DNA of 25,631 bases, from NCBI GenBank assembly GCA_050743625.1, contig JBOGED010000053.1, forward strand, positions 1-25,631, in the 5' to 3' direction. The translations under genes were made by a program, and so were the position numbers. Shown here piece by piece: positions 15,648 to 22,152 of the stretch. The DNA comes from JBOGED01 sp050743625. Its GTDB lineage: Bacteria > Actinomycetota > Nitriliruptoria > Euzebyales > Egibacteraceae. The notes under the pieces are model-generated. The model ran no database searches. It worked only from the letters and a program-made list of their open reading frames with translations, and was not told the DNA's origin. The first letter of the stretch is position 1, and every line of letters starts with the position of its first letter.

Positions 15648-18600
15648 GTGTCGTTCTATGCGGACCTGCATGTGCACTCGAAGTACTCGCGGGCGACGAG
15701 CCGGGACTGCGACCTGGAGCACTTGGCGTGGTGGGCGGCGCGGAAGGGCGTAGGGGTGGTTGGTACGGGGGACTTTACGCACCCCGCGTGGCTTGAGGAG
15801 CTGCGGACCAATCTCGTGCCGGCGGAGCCGGGGCTGTTCCGGCTGCGTGACGACCTGGAGCGGGCGGTCGCCGACCGGCTCCCGCCGTCCTGCCGGAACG
15901 CGGTGCGGTTCATGTTGTCGGTGGAGATCTCCACGATCTACAAGCGGGCGGAGCGGACGAGGAAGGTGCACCACCTCCTCTACGCCCCGGACCTTGAGAC
16001 CGTGCGGGAGATCAACCGATGCCTCGGGCGCATCGGCAACCTGCGCTCGGACGGGCGGCCGATCCTCGGCCTGGACTCGCGCGACCTCCTCGACATTACG
16101 CTGACCAGCGGTGATGGCGCATATCTGGTGCCCGCGCACGTCTGGACACCGTGGTTCGCGGCGCTCGGGTCGATGTCCGGGTTCGACGCGATCGACGCCT
16201 GTTACGGCGACGTGGCGGGCCACGTCTTCGCGATCGAGACGGGCCTGTCCTCGGACCCGGCGATGAACTGGCGGGTCTCGAGCCTCGACCGTTACCGGCT
16301 GGTCAGCAACTCCGACGCGCACTCCCCGCCCGCGCTCGGCCGTGAGGCGACCGTCTTTGCGACCGACCTGGACTACTACGCGATCCGGGACGCGTTGCGG
16401 ACGGGTGAGGGCTTCGGTGGCACCGTCGAGTTCTTCCCCGAGGAGGGCAAGTACCACCTGGACGGGCACCGCAAGTGCGAGGTGAGATTGACCCCGCCCG
16501 AGACCCGTGAGGCGCGGGGCATCTGCAGCGGGTGCGGCAAGCCGCTCACCGTCGGGGTTATGAGCCGGGTGGAGGCGCTCGCGGACCGTGAGGACGGGTA
16601 TCGCCCGCCGGGGGTCGTGGCCGGGTTCCGCAACCTCGTCCCGCTGCCCGAGATCGTCGGCGAGGTCCTGGGCGTCGGACCGAAGAGCAAGCGCGTGGAG
16701 GCAGCGGTCGCCGGCCTGGTCACCCGCTTGGGGCCGGAGCTGCACATCCTGGAGCACGCGCCGCTTGAGGAGATCGGGGCGGTCGCGGCGCCGCTGGTCA
16801 CCGAGGCGATCCGGCGCATGCGCGACGGCGACGTCATCCGCGAGGCCGGCTACGACGGCGAGTACGGGCGCATCCACCTGTTCACGCCGAGCGAGCTGCA
16901 CGGCCCCCCGACCGCCGCGCTCTTCGGCCCGGACCCAGAGCCGACGCCAGCCGCTCCTTGTGTGTTGGATACGCGACGTATACGTCGCGTATCCAGCACA
17001 CAACACCACGGCCTCGACCCCGAGCAGGCGGCGGCCGCGGCGGCGCCGGGGCCTTTGCTTGTCGTCGCGGGGCCGGGCGCCGGGAAGACGCGGACGCTGA
17101 CCCACCGGCTCGCCCACCTCGTCGGCGAGCGAGGCGTGCCGCCCGAGCGCTGCCTCGCCATCACCTTCACCCGCCGGGCGTGCCAAGAGCTGGCGGAGCG
17201 GCTCGAGGCGCTGGCCCCCGCGGAGGCCGAGCGCATCACGGTCGCGACCTTCCACGGGCTGGGCTTGCAGATCGTCCGCGAGCAGCACGAGGCGTTGGGG
17301 CTCGGCGAGGACGTCGGCGTGGTGGACGAGGCGCAACGCCTGCAGCTGCTCGGCGGCTCGGCAGCAGGGTCGAGATCCCTGCTCGGCGATATCTCAGCCC
17401 GCAAGCGGACCGGCCAGCCGGGAGACGCGCAGATAGAGGAGACGCTGCGCGGTTACGACGAGGCGCTGCGAACCCGAGGTCTGGTCGACTTCGACGACCT
17501 GGTCGCGCTCCCTGTGCGGCTCCTTGAAGATGCGCCCACGTTGACGGCCGCCTACCGCGAGCGCTGGCGGCACATCGCGGTCGACGAGTACCAGGACGTC
17601 GACGAGCTGCAGTACCGGCTGCTCCGCCTGCTCGCGCCGCCGGACGGCGACCTGTGCGCGATCGGCGACCCAGACCAGGCGATCTACGGTTTCCGCGGCG
17701 GCGACGTCCGGTTCTTCCTGCGCTTCCGCGAAGACTTCTCCGCGGCTCGGACCATCTCGCTGACACGGAACTACCGGTCGAGCCCGGCCATCGTCGCCGC
17801 CGCGGCCCAGGCGATCGCCCCCGAGAGCCTGGTGCCCGGCCGGCGGATGCAGGCCTGCGCGCCCGATCAAGCTCAGGCGCGGATCGTCGTCGCCGAGGCG
17901 CCGACCGACCGCGGTGAGGCCGAGTTCGTCGTCCGCACCATCGATCGGCTGCTTGGCGGCACGTCGCACCGCTCGATCGACAGCGGCCGCGCGGACGGGG
18001 ACGCCAGCGACGGGCTCTGCTTCGCCGACTTCGCGGTCTTGGCCCGGACTCGAGGTCAGCTCGCCACGGTCGCCGAGGGGCTGGACCAGGCGGGGATGCC
18101 GTTCCAAAGCCGCTCCCACGACCGCCTCGCGGACCGTCCCGAGGTCCAGGCGATGGTGGCCCAGCTGCTCCAGGAGTGGGACGAGCGCCCCCCAGGCGAC
18201 GTCACGCCGGTCACGGTCCTGCTACGCCAGGCGGGGGTCGCGCTCGCCAAGGCCGCTGGCGAGGATCACGAGCTGATGGCGCACCACGAGATCGACGGCA
18301 CGCTCGACCTGCTGTCGCCGCTCGCCGAGCGGTGCGGGTCGGACCTCGACCGGCTCCTCGCAGAGCTGGCGCTGGGCGCCGAGGTCGACACGTTGGACCC
18401 GCGCGCGGACCGCGTGTCCCTGCTGACCCTCCACGCGGCCAAGGGGCTGGAGTTCCCCGTCGTGTTCCTGATCGGCTGCGAGGACGGGCTGTTGCCGTTG
18501 CGCTGGTCGCACACGGACCAGACTGAGGACACCGCCGAGGAGCGCCGGCTGTTCTTCGTCGGCATGACTCGCGCCCGCTCACGCCTTCTCCTGTGCTCGG

Positions 18601-18755
18601 CACGCCGCCGCCTCCGCCACGGCGCCGTCACCTTGACCACACCGTCGCCCTATCTCCGCGACATCGACCCCACGCTGCTCGAGCCGATCGCCTTCGAGGC
18701 GCGACCCCGCCCACGACCCACGCAGCCGACCGGCGACCAGCTCCAACTACTCTGA
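15648..18755 (+). CDS. Endonuclease Q-like PHP nuclease fused to a UvrD/PcrA-type helicase
   Basis: A 1035-residue fusion. Residues 1-430 match endonuclease Q: a PHP metal site with DLHVHS (6-11), GTGDFTHP (39-46), SVEIS (91-95), PAHVWTP (162-168), AIETG (195-199) and SNSDAH (220-225), a Cys cluster (Cys277, Cys293, Cys296) and a helix-hairpin-helix-like tail. EndoQ nicks DNA 5' of deaminated bases and some other lesions. Residues 455-1035 are a superfamily 1A helicase: Walker A AGPGAGKTRT, DEYQDVDELQ, GDPDQAIYGFRGGD, LTRNYRSS, TLHAAKGLEFPVVF and EERRLFFVGMTRARSRL. The helicase is about 580 residues, shorter than PcrA. GTG 15648 has AGGAGA (15634-15639) upstream. The linker (about 431-455) is encoded by a long palindrome. 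The likely role is coupling incision at damage to unwinding. Confidence 0.93.
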   Translation: MSFYADLHVHSKYSRATSRDCDLEHLAWWAARKGVGVVGTGDFTHPAWLEELRTNLVPAEPGLFRLRDDLERAVADRLPPSCRNAVRFMLSVEISTIYKRAERTRKVHHLLYAPDLETVREINRCLGRIGNLRSDGRPILGLDSRDLLDITLTSGDGAYLVPAHVWTPWFAALGSMSGFDAIDACYGDVAGHVFAIETGLSSDPAMNWRVSSLDRYRLVSNSDAHSPPALGREATVFATDLDYYAIRDALRTGEGFGGTVEFFPEEGKYHLDGHRKCEVRLTPPETREARGICSGCGKPLTVGVMSRVEALADREDGYRPPGVVAGFRNLVPLPEIVGEVLGVGPKSKRVEAAVAGLVTRLGPELHILEHAPLEEIGAVAAPLVTEAIRRMRDGDVIREAGYDGEYGRIHLFTPSELHGPPTAALFGPDPEPTPAAPCVLDTRRIRRVSSTQHHGLDPEQAAAAAAPGPLLVVAGPGAGKTRTLTHRLAHLVGERGVPPERCLAITFTRRACQELAERLEALAPAEAERITVATFHGLGLQIVREQHEALGLGEDVGVVDEAQRLQLLGGSAAGSRSLLGDISARKRTGQPGDAQIEETLRGYDEALRTRGLVDFDDLVALPVRLLEDAPTLTAAYRERWRHIAVDEYQDVDELQYRLLRLLAPPDGDLCAIGDPDQAIYGFRGGDVRFFLRFREDFSAARTISLTRNYRSSPAIVAAAAQAIAPESLVPGRRMQACAPDQAQARIVVAEAPTDRGEAEFVVRTIDRLLGGTSHRSIDSGRADGDASDGLCFADFAVLARTRGQLATVAEGLDQAGMPFQSRSHDRLADRPEVQAMVAQLLQEWDERPPGDVTPVTVLLRQAGVALAKAAGEDHELMAHHEIDGTLDLLSPLAERCGSDLDRLLAELALGAEVDTLDPRADRVSLLTLHAAKGLEFPVVFLIGCEDGLLPLRWSHTDQTEDTAEERRLFFVGMTRARSRLLLCSARRRLRHGAVTLTTPSPYLRDIDPTLLEPIAFEARPRPRPTQPTGDQLQLL
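16958..17003. repeat. 46-bp near-perfect palindrome inside the coding region
   Basis: Two abutting 23-base arms (16958-16980 and 16981-17003) are complementary except for one pair, with no loop; the centre is GACGTATACGTC. It encodes residues about 437-452 (CVLDTRRIRRVSSTQ), exactly between the nuclease and helicase domains. It keeps the reading frame open. Confidence 0.9.
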
Positions 18756-18775
18756 TCATGAGACAGGCCTAGACG

Positions 18776-18798
18776 AACCTTCCAAAATATGGGAGGTT
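18776..18798. promoter_or_regulatory. Inverted repeat upstream of the precursor peptide genes
   Basis: AACCTTCC (18776-18783) and GGGAGGTT (18791-18798) form a dyad with one mismatch around an AT-only loop, AAAATAT. It sits between the helicase stop (18755) and the first precursor gene. It may be an operator or hairpin for the peptide operon, or a terminator for the helicase gene; there is no T-tract. Confidence 0.4.
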
Positions 18799-18831
18799 GT
18801 AGAAGGGCTTGGGGTGGCCATAAGGGGGTAC

Positions 18832-19131
18832 ATGGTGGAGCAAGCAACGATCGACCACGCCGGGGAGGTTTTGAGGCCATTCAGCCTCATTGGGACGGGT
18901 GACCTGCTCATCACAGACTTCCCTCTGGAAGACCTGACGGCGCTACAAGATGTCGAGTTCGAGTGGGCCTGCGGGGTAGGCATCGACACGTCGCGGCTCG
19001 GCGACGTCGTCGCCGCAACCACCACCCAAAGTTGCATCAACACCTTGACAGGGTTCCCCCCGGGATCGGACAGCCAGCTGGATTGCGCGACTGCCAACGA
19101 TGACGATCCCGGCCCGCCCATGCCGGCCTGA
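18832..19131 (+). CDS. Putative graspetide precursor peptide 1
   Basis: A 99-residue small protein, the first of three tandem paralogues upstream of an ATP-grasp ligase. The leader has ATIDHAGEVLRPFSLIGTGD; a middle helix-like segment is ALQDVEFEWACGVGIDTSRL; the C-terminal putative core is SCINTLTGFPPGSDSQLDC followed by an acidic, Pro-rich end (DDDPGPPMPA). Cys68 and Cys85 (counted from ATG 18832) are kept in all three copies. ATG 18832 and the next codon GTG 18835 are both possible; AAGGGGG (18822-18828) is better spaced for the GTG, which also aligns with the second copy. A longer GTG start at 18814 is in frame. One extra Cys (ACGVG) is unique to this copy. By analogy it is modified by ester or amide cross-links, then cleaved; no experimental homologue is known to me. 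Confidence 0.75.
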   Translation: MVEQATIDHAGEVLRPFSLIGTGDLLITDFPLEDLTALQDVEFEWACGVGIDTSRLGDVVAATTTQSCINTLTGFPPGSDSQLDCATANDDDPGPPMPA

Positions 19132-19168
19132 GCCATCCGAAGTTGCCATAGCCATAAAGGGGGTAAGG

Positions 19169-19465
19169 GTGAAGCACGCGACGATTGACCGCACAAGCGA
19201 AACCTTGAGGCCATTCAGCCTGATAAGGACGGATGACCAACTCACCATAGATCTCGATCTAGAGCAGGACATGAAGGCGCTACGGGACGTCGAGCTCGAG
19301 TGGGCCCGTGGAGCAGGCATCGACGTGTCACGGTTCGCCGACGTGATCACAAACAGCGTGACCCAATATTGCATCAACACCGCGACAGGGATCCCCGCGG
19401 GGTCGGACAGCCAGCTGGACTGCGTGAACGACAACGATGACCCTGGTCCGCCGGTCCCCGCCTGA
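19169..19465 (+). CDS. Putative graspetide precursor peptide 2
   Basis: A 98-residue paralogue of the preceding gene. GTG 19169 is placed behind AAAGGGGG (19156-19163). The leader carries ATIDRTSETLRPFSLIRTDD; the middle is MKALRDVELEWARGAGIDVS; the core is YCINTATGIPAGSDSQLDC, ending DDPGPPVPA. Cys68 and Cys85 frame the same 16-residue interval as in copies 1 and 3. Similarity to copy 1 extends upstream of the start codon (the CCATAA-AGGGGG region), showing a recent tandem duplication that included the ribosome-binding site. It begins 37 bases after copy 1 ends. Thr/Ser and Asp residues are abundant in the core, as needed for omega-ester formation. Confidence 0.78.
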   Translation: MKHATIDRTSETLRPFSLIRTDDQLTIDLDLEQDMKALRDVELEWARGAGIDVSRFADVITNSVTQYCINTATGIPAGSDSQLDCVNDNDDPGPPVPA

Positions 19466-19501
19466 GCTGGTCGTTTCGTTTCTCGGAGAGAGGGCACAGA
19501 G

Positions 19502-19795
19502 GTGGAGCTGTCAACGATCGACGTGAGCAAGCCGGACTTGGGGGTCTTGAGGCCATTCAGCCTTATGAAGAGCGGCGACCAGGTCGCCGTAGACCTTGAC
19601 GGGGAGGACATGAAGGCGCTACGGGACACCGAGCTAGAGTGGGCCCGTAGCGCGGGGATCGACATGTCGCGGCTCGTCGAGGTGGTCGCAGGTACCCAAA
19701 CGTGCATCCAGACCGTGACCGGGATCGAGCCGAACACGGACAACCAGCTGGACTGCGCCGTGGACGAAAGCCCCAATGACCCCATCCCCGCCTGA
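19502..19795 (+). CDS. Putative graspetide precursor peptide 3
   Basis: A 97-residue paralogue and the most diverged of the three. GTG 19502 follows a purine-rich GGAGAGAGGG tract. The leader reads STIDVSKPDLGVLRPFSLMK, with a three-residue insertion before the conserved LRPFSL. The middle segment MKALRDTELEWARSAGIDMS is nearly the same as in copy 2. The core TCIQTVTGIEPNTDNQLDC keeps both Cys residues (68 and 85), the TxTG motif and the QLD; the end is shorter (ESPNDPIPA). It stops 24 bases before the ATP-grasp gene. Conservation of leader and framework with variable core residues is what one expects of parallel substrates for one enzyme. Confidence 0.78.
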   Translation: MELSTIDVSKPDLGVLRPFSLMKSGDQVAVDLDGEDMKALRDTELEWARSAGIDMSRLVEVVAGTQTCIQTVTGIEPNTDNQLDCAVDESPNDPIPA

Positions 19796-19819
19796 GCGTT
19801 CGCCTTCGACGGCGTTCAG

Positions 19820-20761
19820 ATGAGAAAAAAGGTATTGATCCTCGCGCAAGCGGGGGATTTCCACGCGGAGTCCGTCGCCGCGGTCCTCGAGCGCGAGCGT
19901 CTCGCGCAGCCTGTTCTCCTCGACCCGCAGACGCTGGCTACCCAGGGCGGGCTCACGTTGCGCTTCGGCAATGGCCAGAACCGCGTGGCCTTTCGGCAGG
20001 ACGAGGTACACGCCGCCGGGGAAGAGCTGGCGGGGGTCTGGCTGCGGCGGATCCCCTCGGTACAGCTCGACATGCTGCAACCCTCCGACCGCCGCTTCGC
20101 CGCGTACGAGTGGCGCCAGAGCCTGGAGGGAGCGCTCGACCAGGCCCCTTGCCGCTTGGTCAACGATCCCTGGGCAGAGACCCGAGCCGGCCGGAAAGCG
20201 ATCCAGCTCGCCACCGCGCTGCACTGCGGGTTACCGGTGCCGCAGACCCTGATCACGAACGAGGCCGAAAAGGTTCGAGACTTCTACGAGAAGCACTCGG
20301 ACGGAGTGGTCGTCAAGGTCTTCCGCAGCCCCGAGAAGCATCTGGTGGAGACGAGGGTCCTGCGCCAGGAGGACCTTGCCAACCTGGAGTTCCTCCACCT
20401 CACCCCGGCAATCTTCCAGGAGTACCTGGCAGGGGCGTCGGACGTGCGTGTGACCGTCGTCGACCGGCAGATCTTCGCGGCCCGGCTGACCCCGCGCCGC
20501 GAGATGGTGGACTACCGCCTGGACCCCCTCGCGGACATCGAGCCCTTCGACATCGGCCACGACGTGCAGAAATCGATGCTGGCCTTGATGAGCGATCTGG
20601 GGCTGAGCTACTGCTCGGCCGACTTCCGCCTCACTCCAGAGGGAGAGCTGGTCTTCCTCGACCTCAACCCGGGAGGCCAGTTCCTCTTCGTCGAGATCCG
20701 CGCCGGCCACCCCATCTCGCGCGCGATCGCGCTTCTGCTGGCCGGCGAGCAGCAGGACTGA
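19820..20761 (+). CDS. MvdD/RimK-like ATP-grasp ligase, probable graspetide maturase
   Basis: A 313-residue ATP-grasp enzyme of the type that forms side-chain ester or amide rings in microviridin-like peptides. Visible landmarks are VWLRRIPS (73-80), CRLVNDPWAE (111-120), RKAIQLATALHCGLPVPQTL (125-144) with LITN following, the ATP-binding VVVKVF (163-168), DVRVTVVDRQIFAARL (208-223) and the Mg-site region GELVFLDLNPGGQF (275-288). The order and the WxRR...LxN...GLxVPxTLITN pattern fit peptide maturases rather than glutathione or D-Ala ligases. ATG 19820 lies 24 bases after the third precursor and lacks a strong Shine-Dalgarno, suggesting read-through translation. No transporter, protease or acetyltransferase follows, so export and leader removal must be supplied elsewhere. 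Confidence 0.88.
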   Translation: MRKKVLILAQAGDFHAESVAAVLERERLAQPVLLDPQTLATQGGLTLRFGNGQNRVAFRQDEVHAAGEELAGVWLRRIPSVQLDMLQPSDRRFAAYEWRQSLEGALDQAPCRLVNDPWAETRAGRKAIQLATALHCGLPVPQTLITNEAEKVRDFYEKHSDGVVVKVFRSPEKHLVETRVLRQEDLANLEFLHLTPAIFQEYLAGASDVRVTVVDRQIFAARLTPRREMVDYRLDPLADIEPFDIGHDVQKSMLALMSDLGLSYCSADFRLTPEGELVFLDLNPGGQFLFVEIRAGHPISRAIALLLAGEQQD

Positions 20762-20774
20762 CCGCCGCGGTTCC

Positions 20775-20800
20775 GCGATGGCGGGACGCGATGGCGGGAC
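20775..20800 (+). repeat. Tandem 13-bp duplication
   Basis: GCGATGGCGGGAC occurs twice back to back (20775-20787, 20788-20800) just after the ATP-grasp gene. It looks like a simple slippage or repair duplication. Confidence 0.7.
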
Positions 20801-20846
20801 GAGGAGGCGTTGTCGCGCCCGTCATGGGAAGGGCGGATAACGGCGC

Positions 20847-20870
20847 GAGGGGTAGGACACGCCTCCCCTC
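20847..20870 (+). terminator. Candidate terminator of the graspetide operon
   Basis: GAGGGGTAGG (20847-20856) can pair with CCTCCCCTC (20862-20870), with one bulged T and a five-base loop. It is about 90 bases after the ATP-grasp stop. There is no T-run, so intrinsic termination is uncertain. Confidence 0.35.
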
Positions 20871-20886
20871 CCGTCATACTCGGGGA

Positions 20887-20966
20887 CCCGCACGCGTTCG
20901 CGAGCACCGTCGCGCGTCAGCGCCCATCTGGGAGATCCGGGCGCACCAGGTCGGGCGTGTGCGGCC
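20887..20966 (-). pseudogene. Relic of the aconitase gene, two joined fragments
   Basis: Bases 20887-20914 are identical to 23125-23152, inside the aconitase gene. The next bases, 20915-20966, match 23370-23420 with one substitution and one insertion. The 217 bases that separate these pieces in the intact gene are missing, and the join lies in a short GCG/CGT microhomology. The orientation is the same as that of the intact gene 2.2-2.5 kb away. The relic is non-coding. The rest of the 20967-21195 stretch holds no recognisable gene. Confidence 0.85.
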
Positions 20967-21213
20967 ACCAGCCCACCTGGGTGGGTCAGCTCGGGCGTAC
21001 TGCCCACCGTGGCTGGGCTCCGAGTTCTCCCCGACCAAGTCGCGAATGAGTTGGTGGCATTGGGTCAAGGTGAGGGCTCGCGACAGTGTACGGTCGCGGC
21101 GCCCGCGCGCTGGTGCGCTTGGGCGAGTGCGGCGCGTCTACCGGCGGATGACCCCGTTCTGAGGAAGGTCAAGACAGTGGCGGACGCGCCTTACAATGTA
21201 TAGGGTTTCAGTT

Positions 21214-21477
21214 ATGGCACGCGAGAAGACGACTATCATGGTCGAACGGTCCCAAGTCAGCTTGGCGCGCGAGCTGACCGGCGCGGTCTCCACGTCCGAG
21301 GTGGTGAGCTTGGCGTTGGGTCGGCTGATCCGGACCGAACAGCTGCGCAAGGACATCGAGGCCTACACAGCTGTACCGCCAGACGACGCCGACCTGGCGC
21401 TGGCCGAGTTGCCCGTGGTCTTCGACCTGGACGACGATGATGTCGACTACGAAGCCCTATACGGCGGGGAGGCGTGA
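21214..21477 (+). CDS. MazE-like/ribbon-helix-helix antitoxin
   Basis: An 87-residue protein. The N-terminal part (TTIMVERSQVSLAREL, then STSEVVSLALGRLIRTEQL) has the short strand plus two helices expected of a ribbon-helix-helix domain. The C-terminal tail is strongly acidic (VVFDLDDDDVDYEALYGG) and would neutralise the basic toxin groove. ATG 21214 is preferred; ATG 21196 in the same frame overlaps a TACAAT (21192-21197) that may be the -10 box. The last codons overlap the toxin start as GTGA. The assignment as antitoxin rests mainly on this layout. Confidence 0.75.
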   Translation: MAREKTTIMVERSQVSLARELTGAVSTSEVVSLALGRLIRTEQLRKDIEAYTAVPPDDADLALAELPVVFDLDDDDVDYEALYGGEA

Positions 21478-21803
21478 GCGACCCGGTCCCCCGCCGTGGC
21501 GACCTCTGGTTCGCTGACGTGCCGGGCGACAAACGCCGGCCGGTCCTGGTGCTCACCCGCGACCCCATGGGGCGTTACCTCCGGTCGGTCATTTGTGCCC
21601 CCGTCACCTCGACGATCCGTGGCCTTACGACGGAGGTAGCGGTCGGCGTAGCAGCCGGGCTGGCACACGAGTCAGTCGTCAACTGCGACAACACCTTCTT
21701 GCTCGGACGTGCGCGGCTCGTCCGCAAGCTCGGCAACGTCGACCCAACTGTCATGGACGCGGTCTGCGAGGCTCTGGCCAAAGCCGTCGGCTGCAACGGC
21801 TGA
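21474..21803 (+). CDS. mazF: MazF-family endoribonuclease toxin
   Basis: A 109-residue PemK/MazF toxin. The N-terminus VPRRGDLWFADVPGDKRRPV is characteristic, followed by VLVLTRD, the active-site strand SVICAPVTSTIRGL and VNCDNTFLL. MazF enzymes cut mRNA, tRNA or rRNA at short motifs; the Arg in the RRGDLW region and the Thr in PVTSTIRG are the usual catalytic positions. GTG 21474 overlaps the antitoxin stop by four bases, which fixes the start. The module sits between the graspetide region and aconitase, beside the aconitase relic. Confidence 0.9.
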   Translation: MSDPVPRRGDLWFADVPGDKRRPVLVLTRDPMGRYLRSVICAPVTSTIRGLTTEVAVGVAAGLAHESVVNCDNTFLLGRARLVRKLGNVDPTVMDAVCEALAKAVGCNG

Positions 21804-21934
21804 CACATACCTGCCCCGCCACCTTTGCGAGGACGATCCCGAGCACCGGCCATCCTGCACCCGCGGCAGGTGCACTCGTCCGGCCCGCGTCGCGGTCCTG
21901 GACCATGGATGGCGCAGCCCGACGTCGGGGAGCG

Positions 21935-22061
21935 CCGAGGCGGGGAAGGAGTCGCGCAGCCGGAATCCGACCGATCCTCGCTCGACCGTGACCAGCGCGC
22001 CGCTGTCGTGGACGATCGCCGGCGGGTTGCGCCAGGCCGGTCTCGACGCACCGATCACCAC
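21935..22061 (-). pseudogene. Possible remnant of a PIN-domain toxin
   Basis: In the 349-bp gap between mazF and aconitase the minus strand reads PPAIVHDSGALVTVERGS, which resembles the first strand of a PIN domain (VxLDSGALIAVERG). No further PIN acids follow, and the reading frame diverges into low-complexity sequence. This is a weak, single-motif call. I see nothing else in 21804-22152. Confidence 0.22.
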
Positions 22062-22152
22062 CCGCTTGTGTGAGGAGATCTTCGACCTGCAGTTCCATCT
22101 CCGCCATCCGCTTCGAGCGAAAAGGTCTTTGACACAGGCACCTTTACCGTGC

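Noticed and set aside
15615..17336. A 573-codon minus-strand open frame opposite the EndoQ-UvrD gene
   Set aside because: Antisense shadow; the EndoQ and helicase motifs on the plus strand account for the open frame.
18814..19795. The three small genes as toxin-antitoxin or structural proteins
   Set aside because: They lack any RHH, AbrB or PIN pattern. The leader motif, variable Thr/Asp-rich ends and the ATP-grasp neighbour fit RiPP precursors better.
20967..21195. Short plus-strand frame (21009-21203) before the MazE-like antitoxin
   Set aside because: No family resemblance, no ribosome site, and it runs into the antitoxin's likely promoter; treated as non-coding.
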